A DNA stretch of 64,000 bases, taken from positions 472,748 through 536,747 of the forward strand of contig MU004242.1 of the NCBI GenBank assembly GCA_010405405.1. Direction: 5' to 3'. A program made the translations under genes and the position numbers. The notes under the pieces were generated by a model, which saw only the letters and a list, made by a program, of their open reading frames with translations, did not search any database and was not told the DNA's origin. Source of the DNA: Microthyrium microscopicum. Lineage: Eukaryota > Ascomycota > Dothideomycetes > Microthyriales > Microthyriaceae. Each line of letters starts with the position of its first letter. The stretch's first letter is position 1. Positions 21,442 to 31,800 of the stretch are shown piece after piece.

Positions 21442-23184
21442 ATGGTCTAAATGTTGAATTGTCTGATCATATGAGGAGACACCTGCAGCGACTGGGTTGA
21501 AGGCATGGCGGAATATTGGTGAAATCTAAATAGTGCTAGCAGATCCAACCTTAGATTGCCCCAAGATTTCAGGCTCTTGTTTACAGACTTTGTAAACATA
21601 TCTTAACATCGTTCATATATTGTTCTTATGCCGAGCCTCATATAGCCCGAACTCAAATCAGTACCAAACAGATGCAGTATGAGGTATTGGTAGCATCTAT
21701 GAACAAAGGAGTTTACAGCCTTGCGCCAATCTGCGAATCACTTAGTCTCTTGTCCTGATCTTGCAGTGTACTAGAATGGCTCCTCACCTTAAAAACCAAC
21801 CTTGGGATGATCTGGATGTTGACAGCAGTTGTCAACAAAATAAGGCTGAAGGTTGTGACACTCTTATGAGCTGCAGATCCGTATCGACCAGATATTGTTT
21901 CGTCCTTCCAAATCAAACAGTTCGTCCGTAGCTCGGAGTAAAGTAGTGAGACGCCAACTGTGTGCCTCCCAGAGTTTACATCATTCCTAGTTTTTGCAGT
22001 GTTGAGTGTGTTTTCCAAGGCTTGGTTGCCAGCATCACTGCAGGATCAGACTTGTAGGAGTTGAGAATTTTTTATGTATTTGAATATCTTATCGAACTTC
22101 GATAGGATTCGCTCCAGGGCTTGAGAAAAATCTGTTCTGTCCTGGTTCGGACCTTGTTGCAGTATCTGCATATCTGTAAAACATTTTGGTTTCGAGACAG
22201 CCAACGATGCAATTTTTGGCTGCTACAGATTTTCGATGCTCCTGGCATGGGAATAAGCGCTCAAAGAATGGAACTGCCACCCTATCATCATATTCTCCGA
22301 CTTCGTGCTACCTGCTTGCTTGAGGACCATTGAGCAGTTATATAACTCACTGATTTGATCCACATCCAAACAAGCTGCAGATATAACATTACATCGTTGT
22401 CCTAAATCATAACTGTTGAATCGATTATCAAAAGAAGTTGACATGAGTGATATCTATTTGGTTCAGGTAGACATCAATAATCTCAGCTATCGGTTCAAAT
22501 ACCTAGATGAGTCTACAACGAAGAGTATGAAATTCTTATCACAGCAAGTGTGTAACATTGACACAAACCAATGCAACTGACAGATGCCAAGAGAGGAACT
22601 GCATACTTCCGTTCAAACTATCACTTTTGACGTCATAACAACTAGAACAGAGTATCTGGACTGGACTCGAAAAGTAGAGGCCACAATGTCCGAAACTAAG
22701 CTGGTTACGTGATACTCATGCCTCACAGTGTGAGGACTTCGAAGGAATCGCTCAATACGGCCGCCAAGCTTCCATCTGTAGAAATCACAAGAACATTCAT
22801 GCGTTTCTACACACTTCGTTATCGCTCAGGAACTCTAGGCTGCTGGTTGGTTAGAGTTGATCGTGGGAAGAAACATTTGATATCGCTCTGCCCTACTGGT
22901 AAACGTGGTGACATCTTGGCGTCTTGGTGTTAAGAACCCATTTTCGAGTCTAAACATCCAGATATCTGGGAATTGAAATGCGATATGTACTCTTGAGCAT
23001 CCTGTAGTTGTAAAATTCTGTACTCAATACACCGAGATGTGAGCCCTGGACATTCTTTGAACATATCCAACACTGTCTTTTCACTCCTTTTTGAGGGCCA
23101 CAATAACAATCCTTTTTTCTTGTTTATTACCATTGAAGAATCTTCTTACTTTCTTTTAATACCCGCACTATTGTCCGTTCAATC
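21442..23184. other. Intergenic, possible gene remnants
   Basis: AT-rich 1.7 kb. Three unlinked minus-strand frames lie here, at 21713-22018, 22089-22280 and 22223-22444. One contains a hydrophobic stretch (TFSLILLTTAVNIQIIP), and the last begins with a plausible ATG and a GTGAGT donor. I cannot connect them into a supported gene model; they may be remnants of a membrane-protein gene. Confidence 0.3.
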
Positions 23185-23704
23185 ATGTATTTGCTTGCTC
23201 TTCTGATCTGCGTGCTTCAAATCGCACAAGCAGCGCCACTCCTTCGAACCTCTCCCACTAGCCGGACTGCATGTTCCATAGGTATGCTTAAATCCGGACA
23301 AGAAAATGTTCAATCTGCTAACGTGGAGTATAGATTCTTCTTGCTCAACTGAAAACAATATCTCCGAACGCGACCTAGCCACTCCAGTCAAGCAGACACC
23401 ACAATCCATCTCTCCTCGCTTTGGCCGATTCATCAAGTCGCCATGGGCTCTAGCCCAAAAGCAAACCTACAAAATCCAGAAAGGCGAAGCCGGGAAGCCC
23501 ACTGGTGTCCCAACCCTTCTTGTCGGCATGGAAAAAGCCTCCAACGGAACCGTCATAGCTGCGGCCGCCGAATCATCAGAATCTCCATCTTCACCCGAAT
23601 CGCCTCAGCCTACACAGACACTTGAAGCCCGGGCAGTCCTGCCATATGTACGGATACCCTGGGAAAACTCCAAGACCGTCATCAACCGTCGGCACGTAAA
23701 CTGA
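23185..23704 (+). CDS. Small secreted protein, 155 aa
   Basis: Exons 23185-23281 and 23334-23704 flank a 52-nt intron (GTATGC donor, GCTAAC branch, TAG acceptor), giving 156 codons in phase. The N-terminus MYLLALLICVLQIAQA is a clear signal peptide. The mature protein has two early Cys residues (TACSIDSSCST) that could pair, then a polar part with RFIKSPWALAQKQTYKIQKG and an alanine/serine-rich tract (IAAAAESSESPSSPES), followed by RAVLPYVRIPWENSKTV. No membrane span follows. No domain is recognised. Size and secretion make it an effector-like candidate, although it is Cys-poor. Confidence 0.65.
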
Positions 23705-23862
23705 AAGTTGTCGCTCCGCATCTACGGATGCTTGTACAAAAGTTATTTTTTCGAGTTCCGGGTAAGATTCTGCGCCCGATGTATTATAGACTGTATATTA
23801 GAATGGCAAAGCCAACTTCCACATAGCCATATTTGATTTGTGAACGCATTTTCGGAGTCGCC

Positions 23863-24586
23863 TCAAAGTAGATCGAAGTCGTCGAGTTTGTCGCGGTATT
23901 TGAGTATGTTTCGCTTGATCTTCGAGGAGTCCACCCATGTCACAAAGTCTTCCATATTTCTATCCACAATCAGTACATCATCAATGAAGCTCTTAGGATA
24001 TACTTACCTCGTGACCAAGAATGCCGGGTCCGTTACAACTTCAGTGCCAACTCTGACATGGCCTTGCTCGACGAACTTCACAGCAGAACTCAAGTGATCA
24101 GCCATGCCCAAGCGCTGCATTATCACTGGTAACCGTCTTCGAGCAAGCGCCGAGACGGTCACTTTGTTTTCGACGTCGCTCAGCTTGCCTTTGCCGCCTC
24201 CACCTGTTCCTAGGACACCCATATCCCATAACTTCCCAAGTAGCATTTCTTCATGTTTGTGTCGGAAAGGATCTTCAGGGTCCAGCGCAGCGAGTTTATG
24301 GGCAAGTGATCGTAGAGATCCTGATTTTGTTAGCACAGAACTTGAAATTTGTAATTGGTAGCTCTCCGTCGAGTCTGAGACAGCTCTCGTCTTCCACCCA
24401 GAATATAAGATGCGAAAGGAATATTGGCTTACCGCAAATTCGGTTGTAGGCATGGTAGTCGGACGGCTTCTGGATGTGATAGCGCTGACAAACGAGGGAG
24501 TCGCGATGGCCCTTATCAGAGGCATATGTGGTGAAATCGACCTTGCGAAGGAGCTTCTGCTCATGGAACTTGAGTTTGCGCACCAT
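23863..24586 (-). CDS. IMP3: U3 snoRNP protein IMP3 (S4-domain)
   Basis: Component of the small-subunit processome; with Mpp10 it helps U3 snoRNA pair with pre-rRNA in the nucleolus. Complement exons 24433-24586, 24008-24320 and 23863-23959 give 187 residues, the usual size. The N-terminus [18 protein letters not shown] and the internal [20 protein letters not shown] are diagnostic. The S4 RNA-binding domain follows ([30 protein letters not shown]). The third exon supplies the conserved [18 protein letters not shown] and acidic end DDFDLL. Introns are 112 and 48 nt. It is divergently paired with the CstF-64 homologue over a 425-bp shared promoter. Confidence 0.95.
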
Positions 24587-25011
24587 GTTGGGTCCGCGCT
24601 ACCGGTGATACAATATATCGAATGTGACTTACGAAGTTGGTGGTGATTTTTTTTTGGTCAAGATCAAAGCTATTGCAGGGGTTGCTCCCACTTCGGGCCG
24701 AAGAGATCCTTGCAGAAGCTCTGGGCGGGCCGAGATGCTAAGTGAACTTAACATTTGAACAATTGAACCAGGCGCATTTAACATTCAACCTCAATAACAT
24801 TCAACCTTCAATCCTCACAACATCAGATCTTCTATCAAATACTTCCTGCCGCCATCTGTTGTGAAGTCTTGAACCAACATCCATCATATTTGGTTATTCC
24901 GCAACCAAGAAAGACTTGGCGCAAGCATACTCTATTCATTAACCTGCTGAATCTCCGACTTCATCATTCTACGGTTGCATAACTGGAAGACAACGCACTA
25001 CAGCTGCAAGC
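24587..25011. other. Bidirectional promoter between IMP3 and CstF-64 homologues
   Basis: The two starts face away from each other. A T8 tract lies near 24649-24656 on the IMP3 side. The CstF-64 side has a CAA/CT-rich leader with repeated ACATTCAACCT-like blocks (about 24779-24812). Confidence 0.5.
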
Positions 25012-25995
25012 ATGTCTAGCAAGATTTTCATCGGTAACATACCTTATGGTAAGATGACCTCCACAAGCTTGCCCGTGAGCCAAGCGCATTTCATGCTCGC
25101 TGCTAACCTCGTGTGCCTAGGTGTTACCGATGAAGCGATCGTCGATATTCTAAGCCGCGCTGGTACGGTCCTAAACTTTCGTGCTATGACCGACAAAGAA
25201 ACTGGAAAACCCAAAGGCTACGGGTTTGCGGAGTTCTCCGACCCCGATGCTGCTCTTTCTGCTGTGCGAAATCTAAACAACCACGAATTGCAAGGTAGAC
25301 AACTCAGGGTGGACTATGCAAATGAAAAGGATCGAGAGAATCATGCCAGCGGATACCAACAACAACAGCAGCAGCAACAACAACAACACGGTTCCACCAC
25401 ACATACCACACATATCACGAACACACAGGGAGCAGCGAGCCGGTTGCCTCCGCTTCCACCGGGAGTGGAGTTACCTCCTGGTGTTAAGGCTGAGGATGCG
25501 ATATCTAAGACTCTCCAAACACTACCTCCTAGTCAATTGCTCGATATTCTCGTTCAAATGCAAAATCTCGTACTTCATGATCCCGTTCAAGCCCAGCAAG
25601 TGTTAGATTCATCTCCCCAGCTTTCATTTGCAATCTTCCAAGCACTATTGCAACTAAAGCTCGTTGATCCAACCACAGTCGCCTCAGTCATGCAACATGC
25701 ATCAGCTCCTCCAGCACAACAACCACAGGCTGCATACCAGCCTCCACCAAGTGCTCCACCACCGCAGCAACCGCACTATGCCGCTCCTCCACAGCAGTAT
25801 CAACAATATCCAGGCCAGCCATATACACCTCCTCAGCCAGTTGCAGCAGCTGCACCACCACCGATAGATCCGGCTCGTGCCGCGTTGATTCAACAACTAC
25901 TCGCTATGACCCCGGATCAAATCAATGCATTGCAACCTCAAGAGCGTCAAGAGATAATGGCTCTTCGCGCTCAGTTTCAAAGTCAATACCGGTAG
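25012..25995 (+). CDS. Cleavage stimulation factor subunit 2 (CstF-64/Rna15) homologue
   Basis: mRNA 3'-end processing factor whose RRM binds U/GU-rich elements downstream of the poly(A) site. Exons 25012-25048 and 25121-25995 flank a 72-nt intron (GTAAGA, GCTAAC, CTAG). The intron contains no stop and keeps frame, so the locus also reads straight through. Spliced product: 303 residues. The RRM covers residues about 4-82, with RNP2 KIFIGNIPYG and RNP1 KGYGFAEF; a ten-Gln tract follows. The hinge domain (DAISKTLQTLPPSQLLDILV ... LVDPTTVASVMQ) binds CstF-77. A Pro/Gln-rich linker leads to the C-terminal helical domain (RAALIQQLLAMTPDQINALQ). Domain order matches the family. Confidence 0.92.
   Translation: MSSKIFIGNIPYGKMTSTSLPVSQAHFMLAANLVCLGVTDEAIVDILSRAGTVLNFRAMTDKETGKPKGYGFAEFSDPDAALSAVRNLNNHELQGRQLRVDYANEKDRENHASGYQQQQQQQQQQHGSTTHTTHITNTQGAASRLPPLPPGVELPPGVKAEDAISKTLQTLPPSQLLDILVQMQNLVLHDPVQAQQVLDSSPQLSFAIFQALLQLKLVDPTTVASVMQHASAPPAQQPQAAYQPPPSAPPPQQPHYAAPPQQYQQYPGQPYTPPQPVAAAAPPPIDPARAALIQQLLAMTPDQINALQPQERQEIMALRAQFQSQYR
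25357..25386 (+). repeat. CAA/CAG run encoding ten Gln
   Basis: Ten consecutive CAA/CAG codons just after the RRM of the CstF-64 homologue. The mixture of CAA and CAG makes it less slippage-prone than a pure repeat. Confidence 0.85.
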
Positions 25996-28362
25996 GCATC
26001 TACGAAGAGGAGGAAGGAATGGCGCACGCCAGGTCGTACGACTCAGAATCATCCAATCGTAACAATATCAAAGGCTTATCGCATCATTCCCACATTATGT
26101 TGCATTCAAAAGCACTCTCGTCGGGCTCGGACTCTCTAGCGACGTCGCCATCCGTCTGGGCATTCCACTCTTGTCCGTGAGCATTTGAGCCGGCGGAGCA
26201 GACATTGACACATCGAAGAAGATCATCAAGCGGAACACTCGTCATTAAAAATGATGGCAAGTAGTGTATAGTTTTTATGCTTAGAATGGGACACCTTGTG
26301 GACACCACAGCTTCAATGAAAGTAGTACTTCAAATAGTTCCGGTGCCTGAACCATTGACCTCAACTATATTGCTCACGTTCATTACGAGGAGTTTCTCAA
26401 AACTACTGAACAAATCACAGATGATGTGAGGGAAAAATTCCATGTCTTTCCGACTTGGTGTCGGTGCCTCATGCCGACATCCGTAGGAGCTCGAAAATCC
26501 GTTAAATCGTGACGAATCACCTTCCTTCTGAGCAAGATATCGGCTTTTGTGCTTGACCTTCTGTACTTACCCGTGTCTAGATTGCCGATCGAAACGAAAA
26601 ATATGCTGATTTGGGGTACAATTCTGCTGCATCATAGTAGGCATTTAGATCATTCGATCACTATCCACTCCACCATAAGTTCATGCTTGTACAACTATCG
26701 TTGATTTGTTGGCTCGTTCTCGTGGCCACCTTGTTTCGAAACCTGTAAATAGCCGCTCGATATTCCATCTCATCGTATCACCGTCCAATCGTGCATTGAA
26801 GAGACTTCCGAGAACCGCCTAACCGCATCATGGTATCCCAAAGTTTGTAGACTGTGTGACTGACCTCAATAGATTGAAGCAAACATCATGACTGAGCTGG
26901 ATGAGCATTTTTGTCAGCCAAAGGGTCGGTCAACATGTTTCGCTCGGTAGTCAGACTTAGAGAGAAAACGGACTACAACTTTAGCTGCTCACTGTCTATA
27001 TAGGATGTTTAGTCCCTCCATACCATATTATTATTCTTCATTCCAACAAGATCATCATCAATCCGTAGATTCTATTGGAGTCTGGGCAGCCATGATAGTT
27101 CATCCTGGTCTATATCGGACAAGGCCTTGGATATCATCTTGTTTCTTTCACACTCTTTGGCTCTCAACTCCTGCTCTATCTGTTCAGTTCGCGGCGCCAT
27201 TTCCCAGCATCAGGTTACTTCAGGGGCTCTCTTGTCTTCCATACACTGCTTGCTCTCTCTTTTGCACTCCCCTTTTCAGCTTCTTTGCGGCCGTCCTGGA
27301 AAGTCGGTCAATACTTCTGTCCTATGTCACTTCACCCTGCGATCCCCCTTGCTGTTTTTCTGGTTGACGATTTTGAGACCTGTCCAAGATATCTCACACG
27401 TTACTCTTGGACAACCCCCCGCTCCCGACGCTTTCCCCATGCGCACATTATTCCTATACATACTCCCCATCTCTCCATCGAAGGGTCCGCACCTCATCGT
27501 GGTGATGGAGTCTACTAGCTGCCTCTCAAAATCCAGCGAAGCTAAGACGGCCCCGCCTGGTACAGTAACCCCAGGGACAACGCAAAGCAGTTTAACTATT
27601 GCAGGTATGTTTTCTACAGCCACTGTGGTGTAGACATGACTGATGAGTGATATAGGAGCTCGAATTGAGGCCATGCAGCCTTTTTTCAGTCATAGCACAG
27701 TCGAAATCAATGCTGCAGTCCACCACAGGTCAACATGTGCCGGAAACTTGAGAAAGAGAAGGAGATCATCGTCCCAAAAACTCGTGGTTTAACAGAGAAC
27801 CCAACGTTTATCCCGACCAAGTACACCACTGAAACCCTAGGAGATATACTTCAGGCAAATCTAGCGCTGCGCCCTCCAGCAGTCGACGTCGATAAGTTTT
27901 TCCCCAGCAAACAGTCTTCGCAGTTCAACGTTCCGGTCTTCTGTCGCCTCGTGCGAGTTCGCCCTTAGCCTGCAACGAAAACACCGCAAGCTCCAAACCA
28001 CAACAAGGCCTCGGTGGATTTGGTGGGTCCACCAAAGAGCCTTTGAACCCAGTAGAATGGATCGAAGAACTTGACGATGACAGCCTTAAGCTTGGGAACC
28101 GCACCTACCGATTCGATCAGGCTTCTTGGGATATTTGAAGTACGTATAAGCGTCCTAAGCATGCCAATACACATGTTCCACGATGGCACTCACAAACTAA
28201 TACACTGTCAGGATATGCAAGTGTAGGCACCATCGGTCCCTATGAAACTCAGTGCCAACTCAAGCAAAGACAATACATCGGACGACCTGCTCTACCAATC
28301 ACGAAGGCACTTTCGATTTGTAGAACAGCGCGCATCCGACTGTGCGGATAGCTCGAAGACAT

Positions 28363-28503
28363 TTCTATCGATATTGCAAGTTTACGAGCAGTGTAGAACT
28401 ATTTAGTAGACAGAACGCCTAGCTATATACATGCTTAATATAGCAAGGAGTTCTGTCCACTAAATAGTTTCACGCTGCTCGTGAACTTGCAATATCGATG
28501 GAA
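28363..28503. repeat. Fold-back inverted repeat A (54-bp arms, 33-nt loop)
   Basis: Left arm 28363-28416 and right arm 28450-28503 are reverse complements with roughly six mismatches. All mismatches I see are transitions. The arms start near TTCTATCGATATTGC on the left and end with its complement on the right. Neither arm lies in a recognisable gene. Confidence 0.85.
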
Positions 28504-29402
28504 AGTTCTTCAAGGTATACTTTTGATGAGAATGAAGACGACGACGCAATGGATATGGATGGGAATCGTGGCTGCTCACCCTGATTGATCGGTTGTTGTC
28601 CAATGGTACGGGTAATGATATAGAGTTTCTACCTCTCTGGCGGGTTTGGATACCAGACTGACATGTTATACCCTGTGCTTACGCCGGCCAACCTGTTGCC
28701 ATGACGCCAACTTCCTGTTCTTGTCCTTCGACCTCACAACGTATCACGAAGGAAAAATGAGGACTGATTCAAGGAGTAAGAAAGGCGGCCGCGACGGTTG
28801 CTTATTTGGCCGATACGATGACGACCATAGGGACAGTTACAAAATGCCAGGATGACCAATGTGGTCTTCAAAACCTCCTGGCACCTTGGCTCCATCCCCT
28901 GACAAGTCAAAAAGCACCCCTATGCTTTAGGAACGGGTCGTACCTCTCCGATACATCGACTGGGTCAAGAATGACAGTGGCCTTTGCAAATGCCTCTCTT
29001 TAGATATCCGAGATGGAATTGAAGGCACTCTTGTACGGCGCCCTCAGTCCAAGTCAAATCCAATTCCGGATCTTATCGCTTCGCGACGGATCGAATGCGT
29101 TCAAGCAGTCCCCAGCTGAGATTGGTCTCACATGCAGCGATTCGATTGTTGATGAAAAGGACGCCAAACAGCGCAAGTTATCTGTGGACTACCAAGGCCT
29201 GGTAGAACATGTGTGGTCGGGGACAAGGAAGATTGTAAATCCCCGGCTACCCCTTGGTAAGCCGTCATATGGGCCATCGGACAGGTCGATGAAGAACTCA
29301 ACGCCATCTACGCTGGTCTACACGACATGGGAGCCTACCTGATTCGCCACACAAGCCCCTACAACCCCCGGGATGCTCCTCAAGACAAACATCTTGCTCT
29401 CT

Positions 29403-29525
29403 GGCTTGTGGAGTACTACAACGGCCGAGATACGAACGAGTTTATGTCCTGGAAACATAGACTCAATCTATATTTCCAGGACATGAACTCGTTCGTATCT
29501 CGGCCGTTGTAGTAGTCCACGAGTC
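29403..29525. repeat. Fold-back inverted repeat B (58-bp arms, 7-nt loop)
   Basis: Left arm 29403-29460 and right arm 29468-29525 are reverse complements with about five differences, concentrated at the outer end. The loop is ACTCAAT. The core around ACGGCCGAGATACGAACGAG is perfect. Confidence 0.88.
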
Positions 29526-29633
29526 AAAGCGCTCATCCACACATCATTTGTCAACATGTTTCGCGAGTCGACGGTCCAGCTACGGTGGATGTAAAGGTTA
29601 TCCAAAGGCAAAACTAGGACTGGTGCAATAATT

Positions 29634-29884
29634 CGGTATGCCGGCTATGACGGTTCCTTGCCATATGGCATCAAAATTGCCAGTACAAAGATGCTTGCCC
29701 ACCGCAACACCGTTGCCAGCTCTGTCTACAATACTACCTAGGGATATGTTTGGATGCAACCAAAGGACACGAACTTCACAATCGCCTCCAGCCATACTTC
29801 TTAACATTCCCTAATCTCGGAAGGTGTTGCGGTGGGAGCATCTTTGATGCCATATGGCAAGGAACCGTCATAGCCGGCATACCG
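29634..29884. repeat. Fold-back inverted repeat C (62/78-nt arms, 111-nt loop)
   Basis: Left arm 29634-29711 and right arm 29823-29884 match almost perfectly, except that the left arm carries about 15 extra bases bounded by a repeated CAAA. Both arms encode the same peptide FDAIWQGTVIAGIP on opposite strands. Confidence 0.85.
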
Positions 29885-31288
29885 ACTTGTTGCAATAAAG
29901 AACGATTCATGATGCGGAACACCAAAACTTGTAAGTATAACTGTCATATGCTGCTATATACTCCACGCGATACTAATTCTGAGCCAAGATGGGAATCTTC
30001 TCGTGACTTTGTGTGGAACAAGGCTGCAGTATTTTCCGCATAGTCTCGTCGGCGATCATCAAGCCATTGATCCAAAGCCACATCCTTTGCCAGGTATCAG
30101 GCGAGAGATGTATCTTCATCCTGGCTGAAAAACTCAGCAACAATTTGTAATTGTACGGCTGTCCTTCACTACCTCTTTGCTAATCAGTTTATAGCTTGCT
30201 CAACAAGTTTACGGCCTCCAGTGTCTCAAGGCAAAAACGGAAAAAAATCCGAACGCGAGTCGCCTTTGTCAACTAAACATACCCGACTCTGCTTTGTAGT
30301 CGCTCTGTGGGCAGCACGGCAGGATCATTGGCTTGCTTTTTCGTTACAACACGAGCGGGAAAATGGAGGAAGAAGCCGCGGCCTCGTGCTGCACCAATCT
30401 CATTCAACGCCATGACGGCTTTCATATTTTGTGGGACATCTTGTAGATGCTGGTGTACCTTGCGATCCATAACGGCTAGATTGCGATGACTTCGATATGG
30501 ATCTACCCAATCAAACAGCTCAAGGTCATCCAAATACAGCGCACGAAGAATGCTTCCTGGAACTTTCAAGCCATCAAAACCAACAACAGAAAAGAAACCA
30601 TTAGCCAGTTACGCGACATTGCTATTCTCAATCGCCAACATGAAGATCTGCCTAGCGATGACGACGAAGATTTGTCTAACGATGGCGAAGAAGGCATGTC
30701 CTATGGATCGATTACAGTTTCGGACCTTGCTCCCCTAGACAATGACCTCTAGATACTTTTTGAGCATGAGAACAAATTTTGCCATGTCGAGCACAAGAAG
30801 CTTAGTCCATAGCTCAGAGTCCTTCATACACCGTTCGATGAAGTCAACACTTCAGGGTATGACGTGAATGATACTCAAGCCAGTGGCCATACGTCAAACA
30901 ATGGCAACCATGGCCATCAGCCAGTAGGGCTCATCTCTGATCTTGGTCCAAGTCGATACGCCACTCGATCGGACAACCACTTGGGCATTGAAGGTGCAGG
31001 GAGTCGTTATCATTGTCCCGGAGTCTACAACGTCCTGTCCACCATCTCTTGTGGTTCGAGCACTGGTGACACTTCAACGAGGACTTACACCGAGAAGCCA
31101 GGCGATGGACTCGCTCAATCAGAAGAGCAGCAAGTACCTACAGGAAATTCATCAGATTACTTGACGATGTCTAGCCATGGCTCTAACCAAGAAAACTCGT
31201 CTTCTTACAGTTTGACGATGGTGCGTGACGAGGAAGCCAGAATTATAGACAGCAGTACTCGGCCAAACGGCCCAATCATGATGAACTC

Positions 31289-31363
31289 GGGGTCCTCAAT
31301 ATCGGGGTCCTCAACATCAGGGTCCTCAACATCGGGGTCCTCAATATCGGGGTCCTCAACATC
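31289..31363 (+). repeat. 15-bp minisatellite, five units
   Basis: Five tandem copies of GGGGTCCTCAAYATC with one G/A variant in the third unit. In the plus-strand open frame it would encode GSS[IT]S repeats, but that frame lacks an ATG start and I do not call it a gene. Confidence 0.9.
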
Positions 31364-31697
31364 GGGGATCGCTCAATGTGACGGGTACTTTGGCGCATTC
31401 ACCGGCTATACGAGCGGACGGAAGGTCCACAAATCTCCCTGTATGGGCGAAGCAAAGCCGCTCGGAGGTTCTTGCCCAGGGGAAATAACTTCACAATCAA
31501 AGCAAAAGACACAACAACGCTATCGGCAAGCAAAGTGGCAAACCACCATCCCTCCACAGAGTCTGGAAGAAAGTCGGCCAGACCTGCTTCGCCTGCGCAA
31601 CCCCCAAAGTCACATATCAACCACAAGAGACTCCCGCGCAATCGAGAAATCTGTCCAGACATTTTGTGTGCGTATTACCGAGCTGGAGGAACTTCTT

Positions 31698-31800
31698 TAT
31701 CGCAAATCCATGCTTACTTGATGGTCTCAATGATCTTGGACATCAAGTTATCCGATGTCCAAGATCATTGAGACCATCAAGTAAGCATGGATTTGCGATA
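31698..31800. repeat. Fold-back inverted repeat D (perfect 47-bp arms, 9-nt loop)
   Basis: Left arm 31698-31744 and right arm 31754-31800 are exact reverse complements; the loop is AAGTTATCC. This is the least diverged of the four fold-backs in this block. Confidence 0.93.

Noticed and set aside
22089-22444. Possible exon starting MSTSFDNRFNSYDLGQR with a GTGAGT donor on the minus strand
   Set aside because: No downstream exons that keep frame convincingly; may be a remnant.
27005-27968. Plus-strand frames with hydrophobic stretches and intron-like GTATGT...TAG
   Set aside because: The main frame lacks an ATG (TTG at 27127) and no splice combination gave a coherent protein.
30864-31721. 285-codon Ser/Thr-rich frame containing GSSTS repeats
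   Set aside because: Starts with GTG; the frame is kept open partly by the 15-bp minisatellite; no domain, and it ends in fold-back D.
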